A stretch of DNA of 64,000 nt from Pseudolysobacter antarcticus (GCF_004168365.1 NZ_CP035704.1:124001-188000); one strand, 5' to 3'; positions 44,683-55,233 are shown, counted from the stretch's first letter. Numbers and translations are program-made. Notes: a model not told the origin generated them from the sequence alone.

Positions 44683-45570
44683 ATGTCACTATCGAAAGCA
44701 GCTTTTGTCCTGGTTCACGGCGGTTTTCACAACCATTCGGTGTGGGACAGGATCACCCCAATACTCGAAGCTCAGGGCTTCGCAGTTTTGACGCTTGACC
44801 TTCCCGGCGCGGGGGTACATGCGGTAGCGCCAACGTCGCTTGGTTCTCGTCCGTTTGACCCCGACGCGTTCGCCGCCGAGCGCTCACCCATGGCCGGCGT
44901 TACGCAGGAGGAGCGCACAAAAGCGGTAGTCGCATTGGTGAAAGAAGCCGCATCGCTCGGCGACGGCAAAATCATCCTGGTCGGACACTCGGCCGGCGGG
45001 TTGACGATTTCGGCGGTTACCGAGCAGGTTCCGGAGCTGCTTCTCGCGGTGGTATACCTTTCCGGATTCATGCTGCCGAATGGCATGCCGTTGCTCGCGA
45101 TGCTGCAGCATGAAACCATGTCTTCGGCGCTGGGGCGCGGGTTGTTCGTAGGCGACCCCGTCGCCACCGGCGCGACCAGAATCAATATTGAATCGACCGA
45201 TGACGCCTACAGATCGCGGCTCAAAGCAATGTTTTATGGCGACGCGTCGGACGCAGAATTTGTGCATGCGGCGTCGCAACTTCATTGTGACGAACCGGTC
45301 GCCGGTGCCGTAACCCCATCGGCAATTACGCCTGGAAGATTTGGCACGGTGCCGCGTCATTACATCCGCTGCACACAGGATTACGCGATTCCGTTGGTCT
45401 GCCAGGATCACATGATAACGACGGTTGATGGCAGCATCGGCGGCAACACAACACTCCACACACTGGAAAGCAGCCACTCGCCATTTCTGTCACAACCGGC
45501 CGCCCTGTCGAAAATTCTCATCGACATTTGTGTCCAATCCTTGGCCGAACAGAGCGCGGAAGCGCTGTAG
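44683..45570 (+). CDS. Alpha/beta hydrolase
   Basis: A protein of 295 residues from ATG 44683 (AAGGA upstream; a GTG at 44680 is in frame). It has the oxyanion HGG motif (FVLVHGGFHNHSVWDRI, about residue 10), a nucleophile elbow GHSAGG (about residue 105) and a late His in LESSHSPFLSQP that suits the triad. It resembles plant methylesterase/hydroxynitrile-lyase-like hydrolases. The substrate is unknown; it sits in an operon with ABM and EthD proteins, suggesting ester or lactone turnover of an aromatic compound. Confidence 0.85.
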   Translation: MSLSKAAFVLVHGGFHNHSVWDRITPILEAQGFAVLTLDLPGAGVHAVAPTSLGSRPFDPDAFAAERSPMAGVTQEERTKAVVALVKEAASLGDGKIILVGHSAGGLTISAVTEQVPELLLAVVYLSGFMLPNGMPLLAMLQHETMSSALGRGLFVGDPVATGATRINIESTDDAYRSRLKAMFYGDASDAEFVHAASQLHCDEPVAGAVTPSAITPGRFGTVPRHYIRCTQDYAIPLVCQDHMITTVDGSIGGNTTLHTLESSHSPFLSQPAALSKILIDICVQSLAEQSAEAL

Positions 45571-45580
45571 GGCTCGAACC

Positions 45581-46438
45581 ATGAACACAGATGAATTCGA
45601 GAATTGTCTAAAAGCATTCCGGCCCCGGCTGCACCGCTACTGCGCACGCATGACGGGCTCGGCGGTCGATGGCGAGGATGTATTGCAAGACACACTGCTC
45701 AAGGCCCTGCGCGCGCGGGCCGACGGCACGGAGGTGGACAATTTCGAAGGTTGGCTGCTGCGCATCGCCCATCATACGAGCCTGGACTTTCTGCGCGGCA
45801 ACTCCCGCAACCCGATCGTTCCACTTGTCGCAGACGCCGAAACGGCATCAATGCCCGAGGCTGATATTGTTGCTGTCAGCTTTCAGACCTTCCTGCAGCT
45901 ACCTGAACTTCAGCGCTGCGCGGTGATCCTCAAGGATGTGCTGGGCTATTCGGTGGACGAGATCGCGAGCATCGCCGAATGTACGTCGGCAGCCGCAAAA
46001 TCGGCGCTGCAACGCGGTCGCGTAGCGCTGCGGCAACTCGCGCAGGTGCCTGAAGATGCCCGCCTGCCGCTGATGTCCGACGCGGCCCGCAAGCAGATTG
46101 CAAGCTATGTTCATCTGTTTCAGATCGGTGATTTCGATGCAATTCGCGCCATGCTTGCCGACGACGTGAAGCTTGAGCTGGTAAACCGGCTCAAGCTTGA
46201 AGGCCGCGACAAGATTGGCGCCTATTTCACGCGCTACGCGGAAGTGGAGAAATGGCGGTTCGCCCTCGGTGCGGTCGAAGGGCAACCGGCGATGCTGGTC
46301 TTCGACAGCACCGGCCCGATGGAACGACCTGCGCATTTTGTCCTGATCGACTGGCGCGCAAGCCGGATTATCACGATCCGCGATTTCCTGTTCGCTGCGT
46401 ATACGCTCGAAGCCGTAGATTGGGTGCGGTTAGGCTGA
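45581..46438 (+). CDS. ECF sigma factor with SnoaL-like C-terminal domain
   Basis: A protein of 285 residues. Sigma region 2 is at about residues 5-75 (FRPRLHRYCARMTGSAVDGEDVLQDTLLKALRA in part) and region 4 at about 105-160 (LQRCAVILKDVLGYSVDEIA, then SAAAKSALQRGR). The last 120 residues form a SnoaL/NTF2-like domain (FQIGDFDAIRAMLADDVKLE onward), as in the ECF41/SigJ-like groups in which this domain, not a separate anti-sigma factor, tunes activity. It lies 10 bp after the hydrolase gene with a poor ribosome site, so translation may be coupled. It probably directs its own operon. Confidence 0.88.
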   Translation: MNTDEFENCLKAFRPRLHRYCARMTGSAVDGEDVLQDTLLKALRARADGTEVDNFEGWLLRIAHHTSLDFLRGNSRNPIVPLVADAETASMPEADIVAVSFQTFLQLPELQRCAVILKDVLGYSVDEIASIAECTSAAAKSALQRGRVALRQLAQVPEDARLPLMSDAARKQIASYVHLFQIGDFDAIRAMLADDVKLELVNRLKLEGRDKIGAYFTRYAEVEKWRFALGAVEGQPAMLVFDSTGPMERPAHFVLIDWRASRIITIRDFLFAAYTLEAVDWVRLG

Positions 46439-46444
46439 ACTCTG

Positions 46445-48084
46445 TCACTGCAGCGGCGCGAGGTCGAACGCAAAAAACCGGTCGTTCTTCAGTTGCGCCG
46501 ACCGGTAGATTCCAGGCGCTTGCCACATGCCAAGCACGGCGTCCGAGACGCAAAGGTGTCTACCATCAATCTGCTTCGGATCTTGGCACAGCGGAAAGAC
46601 GTAGCGATCAAGGCTTACGGATTTAAAACACTGATTGGGCGGGCACGGCTCCGGCGCACGCCAGACATTGCCCGAGGGCGAACGGAGTGTCGGGCGGTTG
46701 GCAGACGCAATGACGGCGGTCTGCCCCAAGTAGTCATTTTCGTCATACCAATGTAAGCACCGTTGCCGCCCCAGCGTATGACAGCGGCGGATCGGCAAAC
46801 CAACGTCAGAAGTCCAAACGAAACTGAGGCTCGATTCGGGGATCTTCTCGGCCACCTTGTCGAGCCCGATCTGTTGCAGAAAAGGTTTGAGTGTGCCCGG
46901 GTAACGGCTACTGCTGGTGGAATTCCGCCGCACCGCGGGCAGGGCTGCATCGAGTGCGGCGAGTTTTTCGATGTCGGCAAGCTTCGCCAATTCGAAGCGC
47001 CAAGGTCCTTTCGGCCCCGCGATTTGCCGATCCAGTTTGATTGTGTAGTCTTCGATCAGGTTGTAACGATTCACGAACGGATGCGCGCCGTAGTCAAGGC
47101 CGTTCCACCACAAAAGCTGGGTCTGCGTATCGAGAATGACGTTATCGGGCAGCCATTCCGGCAGGATTTTTGGCAGCGTGCCCATTTGCGCGCGCTCGTA
47201 GTGGCTGTTCTGTTTCCGATAAACACTATCGGCCACGGAGTCGCGCAAGTGCGGATCGTCCACGCTTATACCTGCGGGCGGAAAGTGCAGCGCACATTCC
47301 GCGGTGAGCCGCAGCGCTTGAATCTGGATCAGGTGATAACGATAGAAAAATCGTCGAGATCTTGCGAGTCCTGGCGCGTGAGATAACGGCGGGGCAAAAT
47401 CACCGTGCTGAGATAACGGTCCAGGATCGACTCGCCCGATTTGAATTGGGCCGTGAGGTCGTGCGGGATATTCTGGAAGGGCGTGCGCTGACACGTGCTG
47501 CCAAATTCTGCCAAAGCGCGGTCTCGGTCCAGCTTTGCGCGCTTCGCATCGCGCCCCATTCGCTCGGCATTGAGAACGCTGGCTTCCTCACACGCAAGCG
47601 TCTCAAGATTGTGCGTGCCGTTCTTGACCGGGTTGACGTAGTTTTTGGCCAGAGTGGCGCTCAGATTACGAAGTTCTACGGCGTTGATCTGCTCGCTTAG
47701 CTGACTGATCCGCTCGTCCAGTGCCTTGAGCTGACCTTCGATCTGGCGCAACTGTCGGGATAACGCGAGGAACCGGTTGTACTGCTCATCCATGCCAAGC
47801 CGTCGCGTGATCACTCCTTTGATATGTCCGGCTACGAGGCCAGCCACCCATTTGCCAATTCCGATAGCAACCAGCGGCACCGCAGCCGAGGCGACCGGCT
47901 CGGTTCGTTCGCCAGCGATCCCGATGCCGCATTCGGTTGCCGCCCCAGCTAAATCCTCATCGTGAAGCAGCAGGATGGCATTGCCATCATCGGCTGCAGA
48001 TTGAGCATGCAGCGGCGCGAGTGCCAAGAAAAATACCGCAAGAGCCAGTGCTGGTACGAAGACCAGCGATTTTAACGATCGCAT
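46445..48084 (-). pseudogene. Secreted coiled-coil protein gene interrupted by a -1 frameshift
   Basis: From ATG 48084 (GGGAGG upstream) a signal peptide (ALAPLHAQ) leads into a Gly/Ala hydrophobic segment and a coiled coil (LRQIEGQLKALDERISQLSEQ). The frame ends at 47329 shortly after QDLDDFSIVIT. The next frame continues protein-like (YHLIQIQALRLTAECALHFP to the stop at 46445) with several Cys and Trp residues. A missing base in the AAAAA run at 47346-47350 would join them into about 546 residues. I do not recognise the family. It may be intact in the cell if the run was under-called. Confidence 0.6.
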
Positions 48085-48454
48085 TTGAACCCTCCCCCGA
48101 ATGGTTTTATGCATATGCGTCGCGTTCGACGCGATGTCGATTCTACGCCGCTGATCTGGGCGAAGTAAACAGAGAGCAACGCTGGTGTACTGGTGAAAGA
48201 AATTTGTTCAACTGGCCAATTGGAGTCTCTGCATCCCGTTGGGCAATTATGCCCATACGCCTTGTCGCGAAAAATCAACCCAGCAAGCGGGATGCCAAGT
48301 CATCTATTCGGGGCGCTAGCATATAGACTATGCCGTTAGATCTTCAGTTTGGCGCTCAGTACGCTTGACAGAGGAGGTTATGCGTGCAAATTCAAAAGCT
48401 TTATTCATCTGAGTGGCTTCGATTTTTTTTGTCTCGGCGGTTTCTGCCAGCGGG
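48085..48454. other. Intergenic region, AT-richer than average
   Basis: 370 bp between two minus-strand genes. A minus-strand ORF at 48328-48525 overlaps the following gene and has no support. Nothing else is seen. Confidence 0.35.
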
Positions 48455-49378
48455 TTAAGGAATTCCCAGCGCTTTGTCGGCAGGTTCTGCGACTTCACTT
48501 TCTGCATTTGCATTAACGACTTCATGATTTGCCCCGGAGTTGGTATCTGATTCTTCGATGTCTATTAACACACAGGTTTCAAGCTGGTTTGATACGATGT
48601 GCCAGATTAGATCGCAAAAAACCTTCTCGGAAGAACTCAGGTGTGAAACTTTATTGAAAAGTTCCACAGCTTCTTTTCTATCAATTACGAAACTGTGGGA
48701 TGGATAATCACTTATAAGGCGCTCAAGAGCACCTTCTTTTAAAATATTCCGATATTTATTCAATCTCTGCCCATATTCATAGGCGACGCGAGTAGCGCGC
48801 TGCATTTCACCTAAGCGCATTGGGTCAATTTGCGCAAATAGCGGCGCGGCGATCCCGGACGCGACTTGACTGGCAAATTCAGCACAAAGTTTAGTAGATA
48901 GTCCAAATCCTCTGCTCTCCACCAAGATTCGCTGAAAAGTGGTTTGAGTGTGATTTGTGACGGTTTGTAGTGCCTGCATTATATCTAGGCCGGAGCTATT
49001 TTCTTCCAATTCGGAGGGCTTACGGACTTGAATGTCCAAAGGGCCAAGCTCACCGAGATCGCCAATAGCAAGCTCATCCGCGGCAATCGTGATAAGCGTT
49101 CCCGCGCTCTTGCAGAAACTTGGGATAACTACTCTTACGTATTCATAGTGATGTCTCAGGCACCGGGCGATGCGATAACCTGCATTCGGATCGCCGCCGT
49201 AAGTTGTGAGCACTAGCGTGCATGATTTGCTTTTCTTAAGCGGGCCGGAAAGTGCCGTCGACAGTTGGGTATGAAGGCTCCGCGAAATGCCGTGGCTGAT
49301 TACGATACAGTCCCGTTGGCCATGTTCGGCTACAACGGCTTCGACTGCAGCTCTTAACTTAGCTTCGAAATCTGTCAT
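48455..49378 (-). CDS. Serine dehydrogenase proteinase-like ClpP-fold protein
   Basis: A protein of 307 residues from ATG 49378; a GTG at 49414 is in frame. It has the ClpP/SppA crotonase-like layout: LVLTTYGGDPNAGYRIARCL (oxyanion segment, about residues 55-75) and PSFCKSAGTLITIAADEL (about 87-105, catalytic Ser after Cys-Lys), then GELGPLD. This matches the SDH_sah family (PF01972). No signal peptide, so cytoplasmic. The gene is clearly AT-richer than its surroundings, which suggests horizontal acquisition. The physiological target is unknown. Confidence 0.75.
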   Translation of the reverse strand: MTDFEAKLRAAVEAVVAEHGQRDCIVISHGISRSLHTQLSTALSGPLKKSKSCTLVLTTYGGDPNAGYRIARCLRHHYEYVRVVIPSFCKSAGTLITIAADELAIGDLGELGPLDIQVRKPSELEENSSGLDIMQALQTVTNHTQTTFQRILVESRGFGLSTKLCAEFASQVASGIAAPLFAQIDPMRLGEMQRATRVAYEYGQRLNKYRNILKEGALERLISDYPSHSFVIDRKEAVELFNKVSHLSSSEKVFCDLIWHIVSNQLETCVLIDIEESDTNSGANHEVVNANAESEVAEPADKALGIP

Positions 49379-49854
49379 GCGCCACCCATGCTCACGATTG
49401 TCAGAGTATTGCACGGGCCAGCATGGCTGACCAAGGTTAATACGCTGGTTCTCGTTCCGACCGCGATAGTGAAAAGATTAGCCGCGAACTCACATTCTGT
49501 CCGCAGTTTGTAAGCAATTCTTGTCCATAGCTCGGTCTGTTGGCCAAGATATGGGTGAAAGAGTTACCCATATCTTGGCACTCTGCCTATGGAGCCCCCG
49601 GTAGGCGTGTGCTCTGATCAGCTTCCTCTCGCGCACCTCGGCGCGTCTGGCCACCGGCAGCGCCCTGGGCGCTGTGCGTGCAGTAGCGGGGAAAGTCGCG
49701 GATTGGACTTGAGTGGCGTCCCACCTGGATTCGAGCCGTGTTCGCTACCTTGAAAGAGTGGCTTCCGACGGCGCGATGGATCAACCGGAAGTCCGCTTCT
49801 GGCCGATAGCAGACCTACGAAATCGACAGTCACGTTCTGCGCAGCTATCGGTGT
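49379..49854. other. Intergenic region without a confident gene
   Basis: About 475 bp between the ClpP-fold gene and phoD. Short ORFs on both strands lack protein-like composition. The sequence at 49791-49814 is a degenerate inverted repeat around GGCC that recurs at 55686-55709. Confidence 0.35.
49791..49814. repeat. Short dispersed inverted repeat, copy 1
   Basis: A GTC-C/T-GCTTC-x-GGCC core flanked by an imperfect inverted arm (AGCAGAC). A related 24-mer is at 55686-55709. Both lie between genes. Confidence 0.35.
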
Positions 49855-51936
49855 TTATACCGATAGGCCCGCATCGCCCTCCACGACCGTTTGCCGCATC
49901 CGCGGCCTTTCGCCGGCTTGCCACAGCGGCACTTCGTGGCGGACGCGGTAGCGCAGCGGGCCGCCGTCCGCGCTTGTGGCGCGCTCGATCGGCCGCGGAA
50001 TGCAGACGAACTCGGTCACCATCGTGCTGGCGTCGACACGCACCGTGGCGTAGCCGTGCCCTCCCGCGTCGACGAAGGTCAGGTGCGGAGCCAAGTCGGG
50101 ATTGCTCACCGCGTGCGCCTTTTGCAAATCGCCGCTGCTGGCGAATTCCAGCGCTGAGCGCACGCCGTGGTGCAGCAGCAAGTTGGCGGTGCACTGCGGT
50201 GGTCCGCCACCCGGATTGGCGACGTACAGCGGGCGCAACGGATTGTCTGCTTTCAGGTTGTGCTCGTTGGCTTCGGCCATGCCCGGGGAACTGATCGAGC
50301 CGCCTACGAAGGTGACGCCCACGGGCTCGAACGCGGCGGGTGGCAAGGCTTTCGCTGCGTAGCCCGCCCAGAAGCTGTGGCGATCGCCGGCGACGATCGC
50401 AAAGCCCGTAATGCCCGCATCGCGCACGGCATCGAAGATCTCGGCGCGCTCGTGGTACATGCCGCCCCAGTCGCTGGTGGCCATGAGGCCATAGCCTGCG
50501 CCATTCCATTTGCCAAGTGCGGCCGGAAGATTCTGCGGATCGACGCGCCAGTCGGGTGTTCCCAGCGTATTGCCCCAGATCTTCCAAGTGGCCTGCGCGC
50601 TACGCAGACGTTCGAGAAACCAGGCTTTCTGCTTCGCGCCCAACATTGACTGCGCGGCTTCGCCGGCGCGGTAATTGGCCACGCTCTTGTCACCGAAGCT
50701 TAGCTTCGCCGGTGGATGGCCATTGGCGAAATCGCGGCCGGCGTCGAGCTGCGCCCACAATTCCTCGGGAACAAAACCCAGCTTGTCTTCTTCGAACAGC
50801 GGGTTGATTTCGTCGTGGTTGCCCGGATCGCGCGAGCGGTAGCTGCGCTGGTCGGTGACGATCAGGTCAATGTGCCGACCCCAGCGCAAGGCGCGATAGC
50901 CGATCAGACTATCGATCGCCGCGAGATTGTTGGGCTCGGTTCCCAGGCCGGCGTCATCGAAATCCTTAACCAGCGTGTCGACCACATGCGGCGCATTGAA
51001 CGTGTCGAGCTTTGCGCCCGGCGGCAGGACGCGTGCCGGTTGGTATTCGAACCAAGCTTGGTTCGCGGCGACCTTGAGCGTCTGCGCGGGAACCCAGCCC
51101 TCGGTGCCAGGGAATTCCTGGATAGACTGCCAGCCCTGCCAGGAGAATTCGTGGTTGTCCCAAATCGCCACGAAGGGCCAGCGCGCGCGTGCATCCTGCA
51201 AATCCGGGTCCTGCAGGTAGGCGTGGTAGAGGGCGCGATAGTCCTCCAGCGAATCCGGCACCCAGAAGCGATTCTTGGCGACGATCTTGCCCTTCGGAAA
51301 CTTGATCGGGAATGTGATCAGGCGGTCGTAGCGATGGCCGTCCTTGACCTGATCAGGGTACTGCACCACTTCGTAGACGAAGTCACCCAGATGCAGCACG
51401 AAGCCGAGCCGTTCGTCCGGCGCCGCCCGTTCGTCTTCAAAGATCATTCTGCGATAGGCGTTCATCGCGCCCTCCGGGAGGCTCTGACAACTGACGAAGG
51501 CGAAGCGCGACGGCCGCGGATCATCAGGGCTCGGCGCCGTCAGCGTGCGGCCGATCCGGCTGCCGTTGCCCTCGTCGTCCACAAAGCGATACCAATATTC
51601 GTGCGCCGCCTGAAGGTGGCCGACGAGCACGCGGCAGGTCCAGTCGGACTCGGCCTGCACCCGCGCTGCCGTCTTCGCGATCACACGCGTGAACGCTGGA
51701 TCGTCCGCTACTTCCACCAACAGGGTGGCGCTCTTGCGCCCATCCGCATACGGGCGCCGCGTCCAGAGCAGGACGCTGTTGTTGTCGGGATCGCCTGACG
51801 CAACGCCTTGCGGATACAGGTCGCGGCGCTCGCGCCAGCCGCTCGATGACGGGCGGACAGCGGCGCAGCCCCAAGCCAGCGAGGCGCCCAACGCGATAGA
51901 GAGCTTCAGAAACTGTCGGCGGCCACTGATTGGCAT
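49855..51936 (-). CDS. phoD: Alkaline phosphatase D family protein (PhoD)
   Basis: A protein of 693 residues from ATG 51936 with GGGAG upstream. The Tat signal is MPISGRRQFLKLSIALGASL. PhoD metal-site blocks follow in order: FVSCQS (about residue 180), LHLGDFVYE (about 218), WDNHEFSW (about 300) and AGDRHSFW (about 527). The N-terminal Ig-like domain (YPQGVASGDPDNNSVLLWTR) is typical of the family. It is a Ca/Fe-dependent periplasmic phosphodiesterase/monoesterase that releases phosphate from esters. It is longer than Bacillus PhoD (583 aa). No Pho box was assigned. Confidence 0.9.
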   Translation of the reverse strand: MPISGRRQFLKLSIALGASLAWGCAAVRPSSSGWRERRDLYPQGVASGDPDNNSVLLWTRRPYADGRKSATLLVEVADDPAFTRVIAKTAARVQAESDWTCRVLVGHLQAAHEYWYRFVDDEGNGSRIGRTLTAPSPDDPRPSRFAFVSCQSLPEGAMNAYRRMIFEDERAAPDERLGFVLHLGDFVYEVVQYPDQVKDGHRYDRLITFPIKFPKGKIVAKNRFWVPDSLEDYRALYHAYLQDPDLQDARARWPFVAIWDNHEFSWQGWQSIQEFPGTEGWVPAQTLKVAANQAWFEYQPARVLPPGAKLDTFNAPHVVDTLVKDFDDAGLGTEPNNLAAIDSLIGYRALRWGRHIDLIVTDQRSYRSRDPGNHDEINPLFEEDKLGFVPEELWAQLDAGRDFANGHPPAKLSFGDKSVANYRAGEAAQSMLGAKQKAWFLERLRSAQATWKIWGNTLGTPDWRVDPQNLPAALGKWNGAGYGLMATSDWGGMYHERAEIFDAVRDAGITGFAIVAGDRHSFWAGYAAKALPPAAFEPVGVTFVGGSISSPGMAEANEHNLKADNPLRPLYVANPGGGPPQCTANLLLHHGVRSALEFASSGDLQKAHAVSNPDLAPHLTFVDAGGHGYATVRVDASTMVTEFVCIPRPIERATSADGGPLRYRVRHEVPLWQAGERPRMRQTVVEGDAGLSV

Positions 51937-52311
51937 GTCGTTCTCCCGATAGCGGATCGCTATGATCAATGTGCCGAAAACTAGACCCGATCGCGGGCTG
52001 CGGAGCGTGCCAAAAGTATCGTGAGGCAATATCCGCAAGCCGGCGACGATAGCGAGGGGGAGAATGCCAGCTTCCGTAAATTCAATTTGTCAGGCGCACG
52101 TCGTGACACAGGGCTGCGCGCTGTTGATTTTCACATTCGAATGAGCCAATTCATGAAGTAAGTGGCGTCGAATTCTGAGCCACGAAAATCACGCCTTGCC
52201 CTGTGACATTGCGGGCTTCAGCAGCGCATTCTTCGATGCAAATAGCGGCTCACAATTCGGCGCAAATCAACAGCGCAGCGCATTGAAGCGGCGCGCCGTT
52301 GCGTGCCTGCA
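51937..52311. other. Intergenic region without a gene
   Basis: 375 bp between phoD and the end of the Gly-rich protein gene. It holds the phoD promoter; no ORF, repeat or RNA is supported. Confidence 0.35.
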
Positions 52312-53674
52312 TCACAGCGACGGCTCGAAGCTGTTGGCAAAGATATAGTCGCCCTGATACTCGACGGCGCCGATGTCGCAATTGCCCGCGAAAGGTCGGG
52401 TGCGCCGCGAGCGTCGGTGGTCAGCGTGGTGACACCGTCGCTTTCAAGGCAATCGGTCGCGGCGTCGGTTGCCGGGCTGTTGGCGCCGATGGCCAGGGTC
52501 GGCATTGCCAGCGGCGAATCGCCGTACATATGCAGCGGCCCGAGCAGTGGATCCGTCGTGAGCGGCGCGCTGCCAGTCTGGGTGGCGTTGCCGAGATTGG
52601 CCGAAAACTGCACTAAATTCTTGCCCACATAAACCACGCTGGCAGCGTTGGTGTGGGCGCCGTTCTTTGCGTTGATCAGCACGTCGTTGCCGCTGCCACT
52701 GTCGGGATGGGTGCCGCGAATAATGCTGTTGCGTACGGTCAACGAAGCCATGCTGAGGGTGCCGTCGAGCAGGTTGTTGCCGTAAGCGAGCGAGTATACG
52801 GTGGCGTCTTCGGGGCCGCCGGTGTTAGCGGCGTTGCCGCTCAGGAAGTTTCCGGCCAACGTCGAGAACTCGACGGTCACTGCGCCGTTGAGGTTGAAAA
52901 TCACCGCGCCGAGGCCGCTACCGCCATAACCGCTGGCGGTGTTGCCCGTGGCGGTAACATTGCGCAGCACCACGGTACCCGTGTGATTGAAAATGGCACC
53001 GCCCATGCCCGCTCCGCCCTTTCCCGCACCAAAACCGCTGCCGACATTATAAAAACCGCCGCCCCGCCGAAGGCGCCGAGAAGGGGAGTAAAGCCGTTAT
53101 AGCACCGCCCAATACCGCCGCCAAAACCGCCGGCGCCAGAAGCTCCGCCGGCTAAGTCGTAAGCGCCGCCGCCGCCGACGCCGCCGCCCCCGCCGCCCCA
53201 TATTCCGGCGGTGCCACCACTGCCGAAGTTCCCGCCGTTGCCACCCGGTACAGAGGTATTACCACTACCACCACCACCATCCCCGCCGACCCCTCCGGCG
53301 CCCAATACGCCGCCCTGGCCACCGAGCCCACCCAGCCCACCGCCGAATGCTCCCCAACTTCGTGGAAGGGTGGTGCCGTCCCGAGCGAAACCAATCACGC
53401 CGCCGTCGCTGCCGCTTAGAAAGCCGCCGCCGCCACCAGAACCACTACCCGAGGGTATGAAGCCAGGATCAGGGCTAAACGACCACAGCGTACCTGTTCC
53501 GCCGTACGCAAGGCCAAGTGTGCCGCCAAAGCCGCCACCGTTTGACCCGGATGTAGGAACGTTCGGGCCCGCATCCCGGCCCATGCCGGCACTGGCGTGA
53601 TCGGCGATAGCGAACACGGCCGCCGCACCCAGCCGACCAACGCAAACTCTGCGGGTGGCAAACGCCGACTTCAT
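52312..53674 (-). CDS. Secreted Gly-rich choice-of-anchor Q protein, two frameshifts
   Basis: Start ATG 53674 gives a signal peptide (VFAIADHASA). Then come about 170 residues of Gly-rich sequence, beta-helix turns (MGGAIFNHTGTVVLRNVTATG), a SPATDAATDC / DARGAP block and CDIGAVEYQGDYIFANSFEPSL, the classic choice-of-anchor Q ending plus the local tail. Reading it through needs two -1 corrections: in the CCCC run at 53062-53065 and near the GGG at 52398-52400. As written, translation from the start ends at 52901. Organisation parallels the giant protein at 39-43.6 kb, so the two are paralogues. About 450 residues if intact. Confidence 0.72.
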
Positions 53675-53865
53675 ACAAGACTGCGCCATGAGTCGCACCG
53701 GCTTGAACGTATAACGCCTTGCCAGCGGCGCAAAACCTCACTTCGGCCACGACGGATTTTTCGAGGCGCGAAAGCGGGGTTGCTCGGCGAAGAACGAGCC
53801 GGGCAACGGGAAGTGATTCCGGTGTTGTGCCCGGATCACGACTCCGGTCTACGGGAGCCGCGCGG

Positions 53866-55015
53866 TTACGGCAGGGCCTCGAACCCATTGTGGAAGATGT
53901 CGTCTGCCGGATAGACGAACAGCGAGGCACTGGAGAGAGCGCCGCTGTTGTCGTGCCCCCCCGCCACCAGCACCTTGCCCGAGGGCAGCAGGGTGGCGGT
54001 GTGGTAGTACCGCGCGGTCGCTAGCGCAGAGGCCGGTCCCCACGTGTTGGTGGCCGGATCGTACAGCTCGGCACTGGCGGTGACATTATTGCCGCTGCTG
54101 ATTCCCCCCGCCACCAGCACCTGGCCCGAGGGCAGCAACGTCGCCGTGTGTTCATCGCGCGCGGTCGCCAACGCGCCTACGGCCGACCAGGTGTTCGTCC
54201 CCGGAGCGTACAGCTCGGCACTGACGGCAGGTTTGAAGCTGCTGTCCTGCCCCCCGGCCACCAGCACCTTGCCCGAGGGCAGCAGGGTGGCGGTGTCGCG
54301 GTACCGAGCGGTCGCGAGCGATGCCGCCGCAGTCCACGTATTGCTGGCTGGATTATACAGCTCGGCACTGGCGAGGGGACTTAGGCCGTTGATCCCCCCG
54401 CCACCAGCACCTTGCCCGAGGGCAGCAGGGTGGCAGTGTGCGAGTACCGCGCGGTCGCGAGCGAACCCGCGCTGGTCCAGCTATTGCTCGCCGGATCGTA
54501 CAGCTCGGCACTGCCGACAGTGCTGTTGACGTTAACGTATCCCCCCGCCACCAGCACCTTGCCCGAGGGCAGTAGGGTGGCAGTGTGAAAATCCCGCGCG
54601 GTCGTGAGCGATGCCGCGGCAGTCCACGAGTTGCTGGCCGGATCGTACAACTCGGCACTGGTGAGAGGATTACCGCCGGTGTCCTGCCCCCCGCCACCAG
54701 CACCTTGCCCGAGGGCAGTAGTGTGGCAGTGTGCGCGTACCGCGCGGTCGTGAGCGCAGAGACCGATCCCCACGTGTTGGTGGCCGGATCGTACAACTCG
54801 GCACTGGCGAGACGGCTGGTGTTGGATCCCCCCGCCACCAGCACCTTGCCAGAGGGCAGCAGGGTGGCAGTGTGCAAGTACCGCGGGGTCGTGAGCAAAC
54901 CAGTCGCTTCCCAGGCATTGGTGACCGCGCCTGCCGACGCGCTGAAGGTCAGCGCTATCCAGAGCAGTGCCCAGCCGGACAGGGTTTTCAATGACCAGCG
55001 TGCCAACGCATTCAT
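53866..55015 (-). CDS. Secreted Kelch-repeat protein 1, two frameshifts
   Basis: Start ATG 55015 with AGGGGAG upstream; signal peptide [20 protein letters not shown] with cleavage near SASAGA. Seven Kelch units of about 47-50 residues follow, each with [16 protein letters not shown] and [12 protein letters not shown]. The frame is broken at 54687-54692 and 54394-54399, both CCCCCC runs lying in the VAGG codons; adding one base to each restores seven continuous units and the end [12 protein letters not shown]. About 380 residues, a full beta-propeller, when repaired. Secreted or surface-bound; no enzymatic residues recognised. Confidence 0.75.
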
Positions 55016-55104
55016 AATTCGCTCCCCTGCTGCTGTTCGGCAAAGTCACAGCTATACGCGAAACGATGGCGGAAAGTACGGTTCAATGATGCGCTGCCTT
55101 GCAT
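55012..55104 (-). pseudogene. Truncated signal-peptide ORF before Kelch gene 1
   Basis: A 30-codon ORF beginning MQGSASLNRTFRHRFA, the paralogue of the ORF at 57199-57345. Its TGA overlaps the Kelch 1 ATG (ATGA, 4 bp). It appears to be the leftover 5' end of a choice-of-anchor Q-type gene, cut off when the Kelch gene was joined; it may now serve for translational coupling. Confidence 0.5.
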
Positions 55105-55216
55105 AAGCAATTCCTCGTGCGGGAGGTTTCGTGGGTGATGTTTGGCTTGTGTGGCAGTGTGCCGCGAGAGCTGGCCCCGTTTGTTCGGCCAGTTTTTCGC
55201 TTCGTACACGCATAAC
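55057..55216. repeat. Direct repeat R1, copy A (partner at 57298-57457)
   Basis: 160 bp with no indels relative to 57298-57457. It covers the start of the truncated signal-peptide ORF and its upstream region. Both copies lie just 5' of a Kelch gene. Confidence 0.88.
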
Positions 55217-55233
55217 CCAGCGCAAACTAAAAC

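Noticed and set aside
49577..49740. Sequence with a TTCGA-like element resembling a tRNA T-loop
   Set aside because: No acceptor or anticodon stems could be paired; not a tRNA.
53211..53600. Pro-rich plus-strand ORF
   Set aside because: Antisense of Gly-rich codons in the choice-of-anchor Q gene (GGN read as NCC).
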